The position numbers and the translations under genes were made by a program. A stretch of 64,000 nucleotides of DNA, from NCBI GenBank assembly GCA_031406155.1, contig JANOGW010000096.1, positions 1 to 64,000 on the forward strand, read 5' to 3'. The notes beneath the pieces are model-generated. The model worked only from the letters and a program-made list of their open reading frames with translations, was not told where the DNA came from and searched no databases. This DNA is from JACMNW01 sp031406155. Lineage in GTDB: Bacteria > Pseudomonadota > Alphaproteobacteria > Rhodobacterales > Rhodobacteraceae. Shown piece after piece: positions 51,903 to 60,146 of this stretch (position 1 is the stretch's first letter; each line of letters opens with the position of its first letter).

Positions 51903-52846
51903 CGCGGATACAGATCATCGGCGCGGGCGCGTTTGGCACTGCAATGGCCGTGGTGCTGGCAGGCGCGGGCAAGTCGGTAACATTGGTCGGGCGCGACCCC
52001 GGTCTGGCCGCCCGCCGGGAAAGCCTGCGTTTGCCTGGGGTTCGGGTGCCAGACAGCGTCGATTTGGCGGATCAACCGCATTCCGAAGCCGGGCTTACCC
52101 TGATGGCACTGCCGATGCAGGTGCAGGTGGGGTGGCTGGCGGTGCACGGTCTGACGCTGGCGCGCGGGCCGGTCATCTCCTGCGCCAAGGGGATCGATCT
52201 GGCTACCGGTCGCGGCGCCGTGGCGGTGATTGCCGATGCCGTGCTGGGGGTGATGGTCGGGCTGCTGACCGGGCCAGGGTTTGCCGCAGATGTTGCCGCC
52301 GGCTTGCCCACGGCTATGACTTTGGCCTGCGCGGATGCCCGGGGTGGTGAGGCGATGCAAGGGCTGTTGGCCACGCCAACGCTGCGGATCTATCGCACCA
52401 CTGATGTGGTCGGGGCAGAACTTGGTGGCGCGTTGAAGAATGTCATTGCTATTGCGGCAGGCGTTGTCATCGGCGCTGGCCTGGGGGAGTCTGCCCGGGC
52501 GGCACTGATGACGCGCGGCTATGCGGAAATGGTGCGCGCCGCACTTGCCATGGGTGCCCGGGCAGAGACGCTGGCAGGCCTGTCGGGCCTTGGCGATCTG
52601 GTGTTGACCTGCACATCCGATCAGTCGCGCAATTTTCGGTTTGGTCGTGCTTTGGGGGCGGGGCAAGCATTTGATCCCGCGATCACGGTAGAAGGGGTTG
52701 CAACCGCGCAGGCGATGTTGAAACTGAGCGCGCGACATGGTCTTGATCTGCCGATAACCGCGATGGTTGCCGCATTCACCACGGGCCAGATTTCCATGTC
52801 AGACGCCATTCAATCGCTGCTCTCCCGCCCGTTGAAACAGGAATAA
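51899..52846 (+). CDS. gpsA: GpsA, NAD(P)+-dependent glycerol-3-phosphate dehydrogenase
   Basis: A 315-residue cytoplasmic enzyme supplying glycerol-3-phosphate for phospholipids. The Rossmann site IIGAGAFGTAMAVVLA is at 5-20, CAKGIDLATG in the middle, and the catalytic Lys in ELGGALKNVIAIAAGV. The C-terminal LSGLGDLVLTCTS is typical. Coupled to tsaD through ATGA, a frequent alphaproteobacterial arrangement. Confidence 0.96.
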   Translation: MTRIQIIGAGAFGTAMAVVLAGAGKSVTLVGRDPGLAARRESLRLPGVRVPDSVDLADQPHSEAGLTLMALPMQVQVGWLAVHGLTLARGPVISCAKGIDLATGRGAVAVIADAVLGVMVGLLTGPGFAADVAAGLPTAMTLACADARGGEAMQGLLATPTLRIYRTTDVVGAELGGALKNVIAIAAGVVIGAGLGESARAALMTRGYAEMVRAALAMGARAETLAGLSGLGDLVLTCTSDQSRNFRFGRALGAGQAFDPAITVEGVATAQAMLKLSARHGLDLPITAMVAAFTTGQISMSDAIQSLLSRPLKQE

Positions 52847-52849
52847 GCC

Positions 52850-53122
52850 ATGCGTGTTGCGCTGATCTGCATCGATAAACCCGACGCGTTACAAACGCGA
52901 GCCGACAATCGCGCGGCACATCTTGCACATATCGCCGCCACGGGCGTGGTTGAAATGGCCGGGCCATTCCTTGATGCGCACGGCCAGATGAACGGATCAC
53001 TGATTATCCTAAGCGTCGATGGTCTTGCAGAAGCGCAGGATTGGGCCGCATCAGACCCTTATTCAAAGGCCGGGTTGTTCGAATCCGTCACAATCAGCGA
53101 ATGGAAAAAGGTGGTGGGATGA
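52850..53122 (+). CDS. YciI-family protein
   Basis: A 90-residue ferredoxin-like (dimeric alpha-beta barrel) protein of the YciI/YCII family: R-adNRAAHLAHIA, then GPFLDAHGQMNGSLIIL and the Asp-Pro-Tyr near the end (ASDPYSKAGLF). It is thought to act on small metabolites; activity unknown here. Three bases after gpsA and overlapping the EVE gene start, so part of the tsaD operon. Confidence 0.9.
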   Translation: MRVALICIDKPDALQTRADNRAAHLAHIAATGVVEMAGPFLDAHGQMNGSLIILSVDGLAEAQDWAASDPYSKAGLFESVTISEWKKVVG

Positions 53123-53538
53123 AACACTGGTTGTTCAAATCCGAACCCGATACGTGGAGCTGGGATGAACAGGTCGCGCGTGGGGATGCGGGCGAGGAAT
53201 GGCATGGCGTGCGCAATTATCAGGCGCGCAACAACATGCGGGCGATGATGGTGGGCGATCTGGGGTTCTACTACCATTCCAATATCGGCAAGGCCGTGGT
53301 CGGCATTGTCGAGGTATGCCGCACCTGCATGCCAGACAGCACGACCGACGATCCGCGCTGGGATTGCGTAATGATCCGCGCCGTTTGCCCATTTGCACGG
53401 CCCGTCACCCTTGATCAATGCAAAATACAGCCGGGGTTGGAACAGATGGTGTTGATCAACAATTCGCGCCTGTCGGTGCAGCCCGTCACCCCCGCCGAAT
53501 GGCGGATCGTTTGCGGCATGGGCGGCGTTGCGCCCTGA
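53119..53538 (+). CDS. EVE-domain (PUA-like) protein
   Basis: A 139-residue single-domain protein starting MKHWLFKSEPDTWSWDE, the hallmark of EVE proteins (THYN1-like). The fold binds modified bases in RNA or DNA. WHGVRNYQARNNMRAM and GFYYHSN are the usual second and third blocks. The start overlaps the YciI stop (ATGA). Commonly found beside YciI and gpsA in Rhodobacteraceae. Confidence 0.93.
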   Translation: MKHWLFKSEPDTWSWDEQVARGDAGEEWHGVRNYQARNNMRAMMVGDLGFYYHSNIGKAVVGIVEVCRTCMPDSTTDDPRWDCVMIRAVCPFARPVTLDQCKIQPGLEQMVLINNSRLSVQPVTPAEWRIVCGMGGVAP

Positions 53539-53602
53539 ATTTCCTTCGCAACGGCAGATTTTCGCGCCATAATGGTGCAAGACAATGCGAATGGAGGGAT
53601 AA

Positions 53603-53998
53603 ATGCAATATCTGAACGTCATTGCCGCAGCGATCGCCGCGTACGCTTTCAGTGCGTTTTGGTACATCGCAATGTCAAAGCAGTGGATGGAAGCAGCCGG
53701 ATTGCAGGCAGATGCCAGCGGCAGGCCGCAAGGCAGCGGCAGCCCGATGCCCTACGTTATTGCGCTTGTGGCAATGCTTCTGGTTGCTGGCATGATGCGT
53801 CACATGTTTCAAACCAGTGGCATCGTCTCGGTTGGCGGCGGTCTTATCGCGGGTTTTGGCGTCGGCGCGTTTTTCATCACGCCCTGGGTCGCAATGAATT
53901 ATGCCTTTGGATTGCGCAAACCCGCGCTTACCCTGATTGACGGCGTCAACGCCATCGTCGGCTGCGCGATCATGGGACTGATCCTGAACTTGTTCTGA
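53603..53998 (+). CDS. DUF1761-family membrane protein
   Basis: A 131-residue protein with four hydrophobic segments (about 5-24, 50-68, 78-95, 112-130). AAYAFSAFWYIAMSKQWMEAAG is the typical DUF1761 opening. Unknown function. GGAGGGATAA precedes the ATG. The gap of 64 bases from the EVE gene and its own ribosome site leave it unclear whether it belongs to the same transcript. Confidence 0.82.
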   Translation: MQYLNVIAAAIAAYAFSAFWYIAMSKQWMEAAGLQADASGRPQGSGSPMPYVIALVAMLLVAGMMRHMFQTSGIVSVGGGLIAGFGVGAFFITPWVAMNYAFGLRKPALTLIDGVNAIVGCAIMGLILNLF

Positions 53999-54036
53999 CC
54001 AAGGACGCGGCAAATATCATACCGGGCAATATGGAG

Positions 54037-54160
54037 CGAAAAATTGGAGGGTCCCGACCCCTCAGGACCCTCCATCCACCCCACGTGCTCCCTTAGCACC
54101 ACACGTGTTCTGAAAAGGTCCCGGGCGTACTGCCCTATAACGTCAAGCTACCCCATCGGT
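54037..54160 (-). ncRNA. Candidate small RNA ending in a strong leftward terminator
   Basis: Read leftward, a 10-bp stem (TGGAGGGTCC with GGACCCTCCA, 54074-54045) is followed by AATTTTTCG, a good intrinsic terminator. Just upstream lie a second hairpin with CACGTG arms (about 54110-54080) and a short GGGC/GCCC stem (54134-54122), preceded by TTATAG. No protein frame fits, and the gene upstream on this strand (DUF2853) already has its own terminator at 54237-54264. So this looks like an independent structured RNA of about 90-110 bases; the 5' end is uncertain. It does not show the GGAAGGAAGC loop of the signal recognition particle RNA. Confidence 0.45.
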
Positions 54161-54229
54161 CGGCCGTCGCGCAACGCTTAAGCATCTAGAACTTGAAGCA
54201 AATCTTCGCCGCCTTGGCAGCGTGCTGAA

Positions 54230-54264
54230 AACCGGAACGCCCGCACCGATCATGGGGCGGGCGT
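54230..54264 (-). terminator. Terminator of the DUF2853 gene
   Basis: Leftward, ACGCCCGC and GCGGGCGT (54264-54257 with 54244-54237) form an 8-bp stem with a 12-base loop followed by TCCGGTTTTC, 25 bases past the DUF2853 stop. Confidence 0.7.
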
Positions 54265-54288
54265 CAGGACGAACTGTTTGGCCCGACG

Positions 54289-54630
54289 TCAGGCGTAGAT
54301 GCTTTCCTTGCCAAAATGCCTGACCAGCATGTAATAGATCACGGCGCGAAACTTGTTACGCTCTGACCGCCCATAGGTGTCGATCACCGCATTGATCGCT
54401 TCCATCAGTTTTGGGTTTTCGGCCAGACCAAGCTTCTTGATCAGGAAGTTGTTCTTCACGGTTTCCAGCTCTGATGCGTCGCTTCCCGCGACTGTCGCGC
54501 TGTCGGCATTATAAATTGCCGGGCCGCACCCGATGGTGACCTTGGTCAACAACGCCATATCAGGCTTCATTTTGCATTTGTTCGTCAGATCGTCGGCATA
54601 CTTCGCGATCAGGTCATCTCTCTTACTCAT
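54289..54630 (-). CDS. DUF2853-family protein
   Basis: A 113-residue cytoplasmic helical protein: MSKRDDLIAKYADDL, DMALLTKVTIGCGPAIYNADSA, SELETVKNNFLIKKLGL and the terminal HFGKESIYA are conserved along the whole family. No function is known. The ATG at 54630 has AGGAG seven bases upstream; an upstream in-frame start is rejected. An inverted repeat (ACTTTTG at 54663-54669, CAAAAGT at 54676-54682) lies just upstream and may be an operator. Confidence 0.9.
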   Translation of the reverse strand: MSKRDDLIAKYADDLTNKCKMKPDMALLTKVTIGCGPAIYNADSATVAGSDASELETVKNNFLIKKLGLAENPKLMEAINAVIDTYGRSERNKFRAVIYYMLVRHFGKESIYA

Positions 54631-54733
54631 TCGGCAGCTCCTTATTCGTTCCCTGGCACATGACTTTTGTTGTCTCAAAAGTATTCTAACGCGCGAACCT
54701 TAGGCCAAAGCCCAGCCGCTACAAAGGGAAAAT

Positions 54734-55324
54734 TCAGCCCTTTTTCCCCTTGGCTGCTTTTGGCGCAGGGCGGTTTAACTGAATGATATACTGGTTCGCC
54801 ATCAGGGTCAGGCTCGCCTGATCGCCCAGGTTTTCCAGCAGATTTTCGACCGCGCGCTTGACCGGCGCACCGCTTTGTTCGGTCTGCCAGTTGAAATCAT
54901 CGCCCGCAATGATGCCGTCATGTTTGACCTTGGCCATGCACAATGCCAGATCGTTGCCGATGAACGGCTCATTATGATTGGCGTCAATATAGACCCAGTC
55001 AAGGCTGCCATCCGGCATACCACCCAGCACCGTCTCTGACAGGCCGCGATGCACCGTGACGCGCGGATCATCCTTGAAACGGGCAACGACATTGTGCCAT
55101 TTCTGTTCCATCAGGTGTTCGTTTTTCTTGCGGCCAAAGCCGGTGTTGGCAAATTCCGGCATGTAAAGCCACGGGTCGATCAGGTGCAGAGCGGATGGCT
55201 GGCAGATTTCCATGATCCGGCTGCTGAAGTACCCTTCCCAAACACCGATTTCGGCTACGACAGCACCTTTTGGCAGCCGGCCGAGCATCCGGTCGCGCAG
55301 TTTATCGCGTTTGCTGAGTTCCAT
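54734..55324 (-). CDS. Class I SAM-dependent methyltransferase (Methyltransf_24-like)
   Basis: A 196-residue enzyme with a Rossmann SAM fold: motif I GAVVAEIGVWEGYFS at about 20-34, the acidic LHLIDPW after the second strand, LDWVYIDANHNEPFI for motif IV and IIAGDDFNW. The type is common for sugar- or small-molecule methylation; substrate unknown. The ATG at 55324 has GGGGGCGGCGA in front. The C-terminus is basic (KAAKGKKG). Confidence 0.85.
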   Translation of the reverse strand: MELSKRDKLRDRMLGRLPKGAVVAEIGVWEGYFSSRIMEICQPSALHLIDPWLYMPEFANTGFGRKKNEHLMEQKWHNVVARFKDDPRVTVHRGLSETVLGGMPDGSLDWVYIDANHNEPFIGNDLALCMAKVKHDGIIAGDDFNWQTEQSGAPVKRAVENLLENLGDQASLTLMANQYIIQLNRPAPKAAKGKKG

Positions 55325-55550
55325 TCGCCGCCCCCTTTTCACGTTTTGCCGCAAGCCTAACGCAGAGCGGATTCGAGCGAAAGGCACGCGGCGTCAATGC
55401 CCCGCCTCTGTTGCAATCACGCCGCCTGTCGGTTGATCTTGCATCAAGACCCGAACGCAACGGGGATCATCATTTTGCCCAAGTTTCGCCAAACTCGGGG
55501 GCGGCTGCTTTGTTAACACGGCTTGAGATCAATCGCGCGGGGCAGGATCG

Positions 55551-56495
55551 ATGGCATCAGATAAGGACTCGTTTGAAGACCGCCTTCGGCGGATCCGCGA
55601 GTCCCGCGCCCAAACCGGCCCCGAGATCAGTATCGGGCGTGGTCGGGGACCACATGCCCAGCCGAAGTCAGGCTCGATGAAAAGATGGGTAATGGGGTAT
55701 CTTGTGCTTGGCCTGATCTGCGCCGGGGCCGTTACAATTGTCGCCGCCAAAATTTCTGCAGGTCCGAACGCCATGTGGCGCGAAACTCAGGCGAAACTCC
55801 AGGATGCCAATGCCGTGCCTGCCGAGCCGGGTCTTGTCGAACGCCTTGCCCTGATGGTATTTCCTTCTGGCGACGAGGCAGGGGATGGCCCCATCGGGTT
55901 CCTGCCCGCCGCGCCGGACGGTTGGGTTCGCGTGACCACGGATGATGCCGCGCTGCCAAATGCCCTTGACGCCATCAAGGCCCGTTGGCCAGTCGGCAGC
56001 AACGTGTTGCCGCTTGAGCAGAACCTCGGGTTCAAACATCTTGACCGGTATCTGGACCTGAAACGCAATCCCGGTATGGAAGAAAAAATACTATCCAGGA
56101 ACGGTACATCCGCGATCTATCTGAACGGTAACGGTGAATTTCTAAACGTGCGGCTTGATTACACCTCAGAACGCAGCGCATTGGGCACCACAAATGATCC
56201 GGAGAGCTGGATCGAGGCTTTGGCTGCGATCGAGGAAAAAGCACTGGAAAGCGGCGAGGTCCTCGAGCGTCTTGAATTGGGCGGGATGGAGGTCACAAAC
56301 CGAACCAACCCTGCCGGAGAAAGCCTGATCATGCGACCGATCGGATCCGATATCTATGCGACGAACGGATTTAAAATTGCCGTTGCCCTGACCAGCAGGG
56401 CAGTTCTGCGCTTGGAAGGATTGACCACGCCAATCGCGGCGCAAACGCTGATGACCTCGATTGACCGGGACGAGCTATCCGCACTGATTAACTAA
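55551..56495 (+). CDS. Single-pass membrane protein; unknown function
   Basis: A 314-residue protein: a charged cytoplasmic N-terminus (about 1-42, with RLRRIRESRA), one helix (about 46-66, WVMGYLVLGLICAGAVTIVAA) and a periplasmic domain of about 245 residues without Cys. No family recognised. It is bracketed by a divergent methyltransferase gene upstream and convergent ahcY downstream, so it is monocistronic. The GC-rich imperfect hairpin at about 56497-56525 may stop both convergent transcripts. Confidence 0.7.
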   Translation: MASDKDSFEDRLRRIRESRAQTGPEISIGRGRGPHAQPKSGSMKRWVMGYLVLGLICAGAVTIVAAKISAGPNAMWRETQAKLQDANAVPAEPGLVERLALMVFPSGDEAGDGPIGFLPAAPDGWVRVTTDDAALPNALDAIKARWPVGSNVLPLEQNLGFKHLDRYLDLKRNPGMEEKILSRNGTSAIYLNGNGEFLNVRLDYTSERSALGTTNDPESWIEALAAIEEKALESGEVLERLELGGMEVTNRTNPAGESLIMRPIGSDIYATNGFKIAVALTSRAVLRLEGLTTPIAAQTLMTSIDRDELSALIN

Positions 56496-56538
56496 CGCCC
56501 CCCGGCCCAAACAGGGCAGGGGGTGCCAAGGTCAGGTT

Positions 56539-57927
56539 TCAATAGCGGTAGTGTTCCGATTTGAACGGGCCATTCACATTGACGCCAATGTAGTCGGCCT
56601 GATCCTTGCGCAATTCGGTCAGCTTCACGCCGATTTTCTTCAGATGCAGGCGGGCCACCTTCTCATCAAGCTCTTTCGGCAGAATATAAACGCCGGGCTG
56701 ATAGTCACTGCCCTTGGTCCACAGCTCAATCTGCGCCAACACCTGATTGGTGAACGAGGCCGACATCACGAATGACGGGTGGCCGGTGGCATTGCCAAGG
56801 TTCAACAAGCGGCCTTCGGACAGCAGAATGATGCGATTGCCGTTCGGCATTTCGATCATGTCGACCTGGTCCTTGATATTGGTCCACTTGTGGTTCTTCA
56901 GCGCCGCCACCTGAATTTCATTGTCGAAGTGGCCAATATTGCCGACGATCGCCATATCCTTCATCTCGCGGATATGTTCGATGCGGATCACATCACGATT
57001 GCCCGTGGTGGTGATGAAGATATCGGCAGATGCAACCACATCCTCCAACAACACCACTTCAAATCCATCCATCGCCGCCTGCAAAGCGCAGATCGGGTCA
57101 ACTTCGGTAACCTTCACGCGGGCACCGGCACCCTGAAGCGAGGCAGCCGAGCCTTTGCCGACGTCGCCGTAGCCACAGACCAAGGCCACCTTGCCCGCCA
57201 TCATGGTGTCAGTTGCACGGCGAATGCCGTCAACCAGCGATTCCTTGCAGCCGTATTTGTTATCAAACTTCGATTTCGTAACGCTGTCATTTACGTTGAT
57301 CGCTGGGAAAGGCAGTTGGCCATTTTTGTGCAGATCGTACAAACGATGCACGCCAGTGGTGGTTTCTTCCGACACGCCCTTGATGGCCGCACGGGTTTTC
57401 GCAAACCAGCCGGGGCTTTGTTTGATGCGTTTTTGCATCTGAAGTTTGATTACTTCTTCTTCTTCGGACGTCGGTACTGACAGAACATCCTCGCCCGCTT
57501 CCATCCGTGCGCCAAGCAACACATACAGCGTCGCGTCACCGCCATCGTCGAGGATCATGTTGGCACCTTCCGGAAACATGAAGGACCGATCGAGATAGTC
57601 CCAATGTTCGGTCAGGGTCTGACCCTTGATCGCGAAAACGGGTGTGCCGCCTGCGGCAATTGCCGCCGCCGCGTGATCCTGGGTCGAAAAAATATTGCAC
57701 GACGCCCAACGCACATCTGCACCCAGTGCCGTCAGTGTTTCGATCAATGCGGCGGTTTGGATGGTCATGTGCAGCGAACCGACAATCCGCGCACCTTTCA
57801 GCGGCTTTGCGTCACCAAACTCCTCGCGCAGCGCCATCAGGCCGGGCATTTCGGTTTCGGCAATGGTCAATTCCTTGCGACCGTAATCGGCCAGTGCAAT
57901 ATCCTTGACGATGTAATCCTTCGGCAT
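56539..57927 (-). CDS. ahcY: AhcY, S-adenosyl-L-homocysteine hydrolase
   Basis: A 462-residue NAD-containing enzyme that splits S-adenosylhomocysteine into adenosine and homocysteine, clearing the product of SAM methylations. Landmarks: SLHMTIQTAALIETL, NVNDSVTKSKFDN, the NAD site VCGYGDVGKGSA, VGNIGHFDNE and the C-terminal DQADYIGVNVNGPFKSEHYRY split at about 440-462. The ATG at 57927 with AAGGAGCGCGG is clear; a longer frame upstream is not used. In Rhodobacter, ahcY is activated by HvrB, encoded nearby here too. Confidence 0.97.
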   Translation of the reverse strand: MPKDYIVKDIALADYGRKELTIAETEMPGLMALREEFGDAKPLKGARIVGSLHMTIQTAALIETLTALGADVRWASCNIFSTQDHAAAAIAAGGTPVFAIKGQTLTEHWDYLDRSFMFPEGANMILDDGGDATLYVLLGARMEAGEDVLSVPTSEEEEVIKLQMQKRIKQSPGWFAKTRAAIKGVSEETTTGVHRLYDLHKNGQLPFPAINVNDSVTKSKFDNKYGCKESLVDGIRRATDTMMAGKVALVCGYGDVGKGSAASLQGAGARVKVTEVDPICALQAAMDGFEVVLLEDVVASADIFITTTGNRDVIRIEHIREMKDMAIVGNIGHFDNEIQVAALKNHKWTNIKDQVDMIEMPNGNRIILLSEGRLLNLGNATGHPSFVMSASFTNQVLAQIELWTKGSDYQPGVYILPKELDEKVARLHLKKIGVKLTELRKDQADYIGVNVNGPFKSEHYRY

Positions 57928-58014
57928 CCGCCGCGCTCCTTGAACTGTGGGTTGCGGGGGAGATAGCATCAGAAAGCCAGTTCGACAACTCCGCGTGCCA
58001 AAGGACAACTCCTT

Positions 58015-58605
58015 ATGAAACAACCCCGCGCCTGGCAACGGATGCTTTCGGGCCGCAGACTTGATCTGCTGGACCCAACGCCGATTGATATCGAAGTTGA
58101 AGATATCGCGCATGGTCTGGCCTTCGTCGCGCGCTGGAATGGGCAGACGCGCGGCGACTGGCCCTATTCGGTGGCCGAACATTCATTGCTGGTGGAACAG
58201 ATTTATGGTCGCCTCGGTGACCCGCCACCCAAGTGGCGCTTGGCAGCATTGCTGCACGACGCACCCGAATACGTCATCGGTGATATGATTGGCCCCGTGA
58301 AGGCCGCCGTCGGACCGGGTTACGGAGAGTTGGATTTGCGCCTTGCTGCCGCCGTGCATCTGCGCTTTGGCTTGCCGGCATCCCTGCCCGTTGTGGTGAA
58401 AAAGGCCATCAAGGCCGCTGACAAAATCTCTGCCTGGCTGGAGGCTGTACAAATCGCGGGCTTTACCGAAGCCGAGGCGGACAAGTTCTTTGGCCGGCCC
58501 CAAACAGCCCTGCTACGCGGATTGGAGATCAGATTGCGCCCGCCCGCTGTGGTGCGGGCAGACTACGTGGCGCGACATTCGGTCTTGCTGGCGGCCTGCA
58601 TCTAA
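58015..58605 (+). CDS. HD-domain phosphohydrolase (YfbR-like)
   Basis: A 196-residue HD protein: SVAEHSLLVEQIY gives the first His, ALLHDAPEYVIGDM the His-Asp pair, and KAADKISAWLEA the later Asp. This matches the 5'-deoxynucleotidase YfbR/HDDC2 type. The opening RAWQRMLSGRRLDLLDP is common in alphaproteobacterial members. It lies between ahcY (divergent, 87 bases) and hvrB. A link with adenosine/SAH turnover is possible by position only. Confidence 0.9.
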   Translation: MKQPRAWQRMLSGRRLDLLDPTPIDIEVEDIAHGLAFVARWNGQTRGDWPYSVAEHSLLVEQIYGRLGDPPPKWRLAALLHDAPEYVIGDMIGPVKAAVGPGYGELDLRLAAAVHLRFGLPASLPVVVKKAIKAADKISAWLEAVQIAGFTEAEADKFFGRPQTALLRGLEIRLRPPAVVRADYVARHSVLLAACI

Positions 58606-58745
58606 AGCTTCAGCCCGGCAAGGCTGAACCAACGACGCGCGGCTTTGATGTCTGCGTCGGGTTCTGGCCGGGCGCGATGTTCGGTTGGCCGCAGCGGTTC
58701 CATCCGGGCTGCAATCAGCAGCGCATCTGCGAAGATATGTAACAT
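58602..58745 (-). CDS. Small ORF of 47 residues; unknown function
   Basis: A leftward frame from ATG 58745 to TAG 58602, whose stop interlocks with the stop of the HD gene. AAAAGGAA lies six bases before the ATG, a good ribosome site. The product begins MLHIFADALLIAARMEPL, has a basic middle and ends with an ARRWFSLAGLKL helix that could be amphipathic. No family recognised; short proteins of this kind are common but under-annotated in Rhodobacteraceae. Confidence 0.5.
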   Translation of the reverse strand: MLHIFADALLIAARMEPLRPTEHRARPEPDADIKAARRWFSLAGLKL

Positions 58746-58844
58746 GGCTTGTTCCTTTTAGCGTGATGTCATAGGCCTGTTATAAAGCAAATCGGCCAAA
58801 GCCCCGAATCAGCGATTTTTACAAACTGTTAGATCAGCTAACAT

Positions 58845-59720
58845 ATGTCTCTAGACTGGAAAACCTTCCCATCTCTGACCGCCCTGCGTGCATTTGAGGC
58901 GGCAGCGAGGTTGCAAAGCTTTTCCTCTGCCGCCCGCGCATTAAACGTCACCCATGCCGCCGTCGCCCAGCAGGTGCGCGGTTTGGAAGATCATCTGGGC
59001 CATGCCTTGGTTTACCGCGAAGGGCGCGGCCTTGCCCTGACAACCGAAGGCGCCAAGCTTGCCCAAGCCCTTGCCGAAGGTTTTCGCATCATCGACCAGG
59101 CGCTTACGGATCTGCGCGCCATTGATAAAGGTGCGCCTTTGCGGGTTACCATGACGCCGGCCTTTGCGGCGCAATGGCTGATGCCGCGGCTTGGGGCGTT
59201 CTGGGCCGCACATCCAGAGGTGCCGCTGTCGCTGCACCCCGAAAAGCGCCTTGTCGATCTGCGAAAAGAACCAATTGACCTTGGCATCCGCTTCGGCGAC
59301 GGCATTTGGCCCGGCCTCGACGCCGAATTTCTGACCGCAGCGCATTACGTGATCGTGGCCGCACCATCCATGCTGCAGGGTCGCCGCGACCTTAGCCTTG
59401 AAGACATGTCCGCCATGCCATGGGTCATCGAACAGGATTGGCCCGAGGCGCTGGCCTGGCTCAAAAGTTTTGGCCTGCAGCCAGACGCGATGAACATCGC
59501 CTATATCCCGACCGAGGAACTGGCATTGTCTGCGGCGCGGCAGGGCTACGGGCTGCATGTCGAGGCGGCAGCACTGGTTGAACAGGATGTGGAAAACGGC
59601 GCATTGGTGGTGCTGGGGTCAATCCGCGACGACAGTCTGGCCTACTACATCGTCACCCGTCCGGGGCCAAAACGGGCCGAGGTCAGGACGTTTATCAAAT
59701 GGCTGAAAGCCGCAGTTTAG
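58845..59720 (+). CDS. hvrB: HvrB-like LysR-type transcription regulator
   Basis: A 291-residue LysR regulator: winged helix at about 8-66 (LTALRAFEAAARLQSFSSAARALNVTHAAVAQQVRGLED, split here), then a substrate-binding domain resembling GcvA. In Rhodobacter capsulatus HvrB is encoded near ahcY and activates it and itself in dim light; the neighbourhood here supports that name, with an HD gene and a small ORF between them. Convergent with hvrA. Confidence 0.82.
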   Translation: MSLDWKTFPSLTALRAFEAAARLQSFSSAARALNVTHAAVAQQVRGLEDHLGHALVYREGRGLALTTEGAKLAQALAEGFRIIDQALTDLRAIDKGAPLRVTMTPAFAAQWLMPRLGAFWAAHPEVPLSLHPEKRLVDLRKEPIDLGIRFGDGIWPGLDAEFLTAAHYVIVAAPSMLQGRRDLSLEDMSAMPWVIEQDWPEALAWLKSFGLQPDAMNIAYIPTEELALSAARQGYGLHVEAAALVEQDVENGALVVLGSIRDDSLAYYIVTRPGPKRAEVRTFIKWLKAAV

Positions 59721-59750
59721 TGCGGCCTCCCCATCCGTATCGTCCGAATT

Positions 59751-60065
59751 TCAAATCGACATCGATTCCGGCTTTTTGCCCGCCTTCAAAGCTGCGGCAA
59801 ACCAGCGCGGCTTGCGGCCACGGCCGGACCATGTTTCGGATTTGTCCGCCGGGTTGGCGTATTTCGGAACGGCCGGTGACCGCTTTCTTGGCACGGCAGT
59901 GCCGGTCAGTTCTGACAAAGAGAAGCCCAGCGCGCGCGCCGCATCTTCAACTTTGGACAGCGCTTCTTTACGCTTGCGATCCTCAAAGCCATTCAGAGCC
60001 TTGTTCACACTTGATTGAAGTTCTTTCAGCTCTTTGAGGCTGAGCGAATTGAGGTCGATATCCAC
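59751..60065 (-). CDS. hvrA: HvrA-like H-NS family DNA-binding protein
   Basis: A 104-residue protein of the H-NS/HvrA type: N-terminal coiled oligomerisation part (SLSLKELKELQSSVNKAL, about 7-45) and C-terminal DNA-binding motif NPADKSETWSGRGRKPRWF (about 70-90), the standard H-NS minor-groove hook. HvrA is a light- and oxygen-dependent regulator beside regA in Rhodobacter. The start is GTG with TAAGGAATT upstream. It lies 81 bases downstream of regA in the same direction. Confidence 0.92.
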   Translation of the reverse strand: MDIDLNSLSLKELKELQSSVNKALNGFEDRKRKEALSKVEDAARALGFSLSELTGTAVPRKRSPAVPKYANPADKSETWSGRGRKPRWFAAALKAGKKPESMSI

Positions 60066-60146
60066 GAGTGTAATTCCTTATATTTACTGCGCGAAAGTCA
60101 TACGGCAAGATCATTGAGGCTGCAAGGCGCAGATTTGAAAATTACC

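Noticed and set aside
51671..52738. Leftward open frame of about 355 codons opposite tsaD and gpsA
   Set aside because: Crosses two conserved genes in antisense; His/Arg/Gln-rich translation without domains.
54037..54160. Candidate RNA as signal recognition particle RNA or tmRNA
   Set aside because: The conserved GGAAGGAAGC-type loop of SRP RNA and the tRNA-like ends of tmRNA are missing.
57928..58014. Possible SAM- or SAH-sensing riboswitch before ahcY
   Set aside because: The divergent gap is only 87 bases and I could not recognise the conserved core of any known SAM or SAH riboswitch in it.
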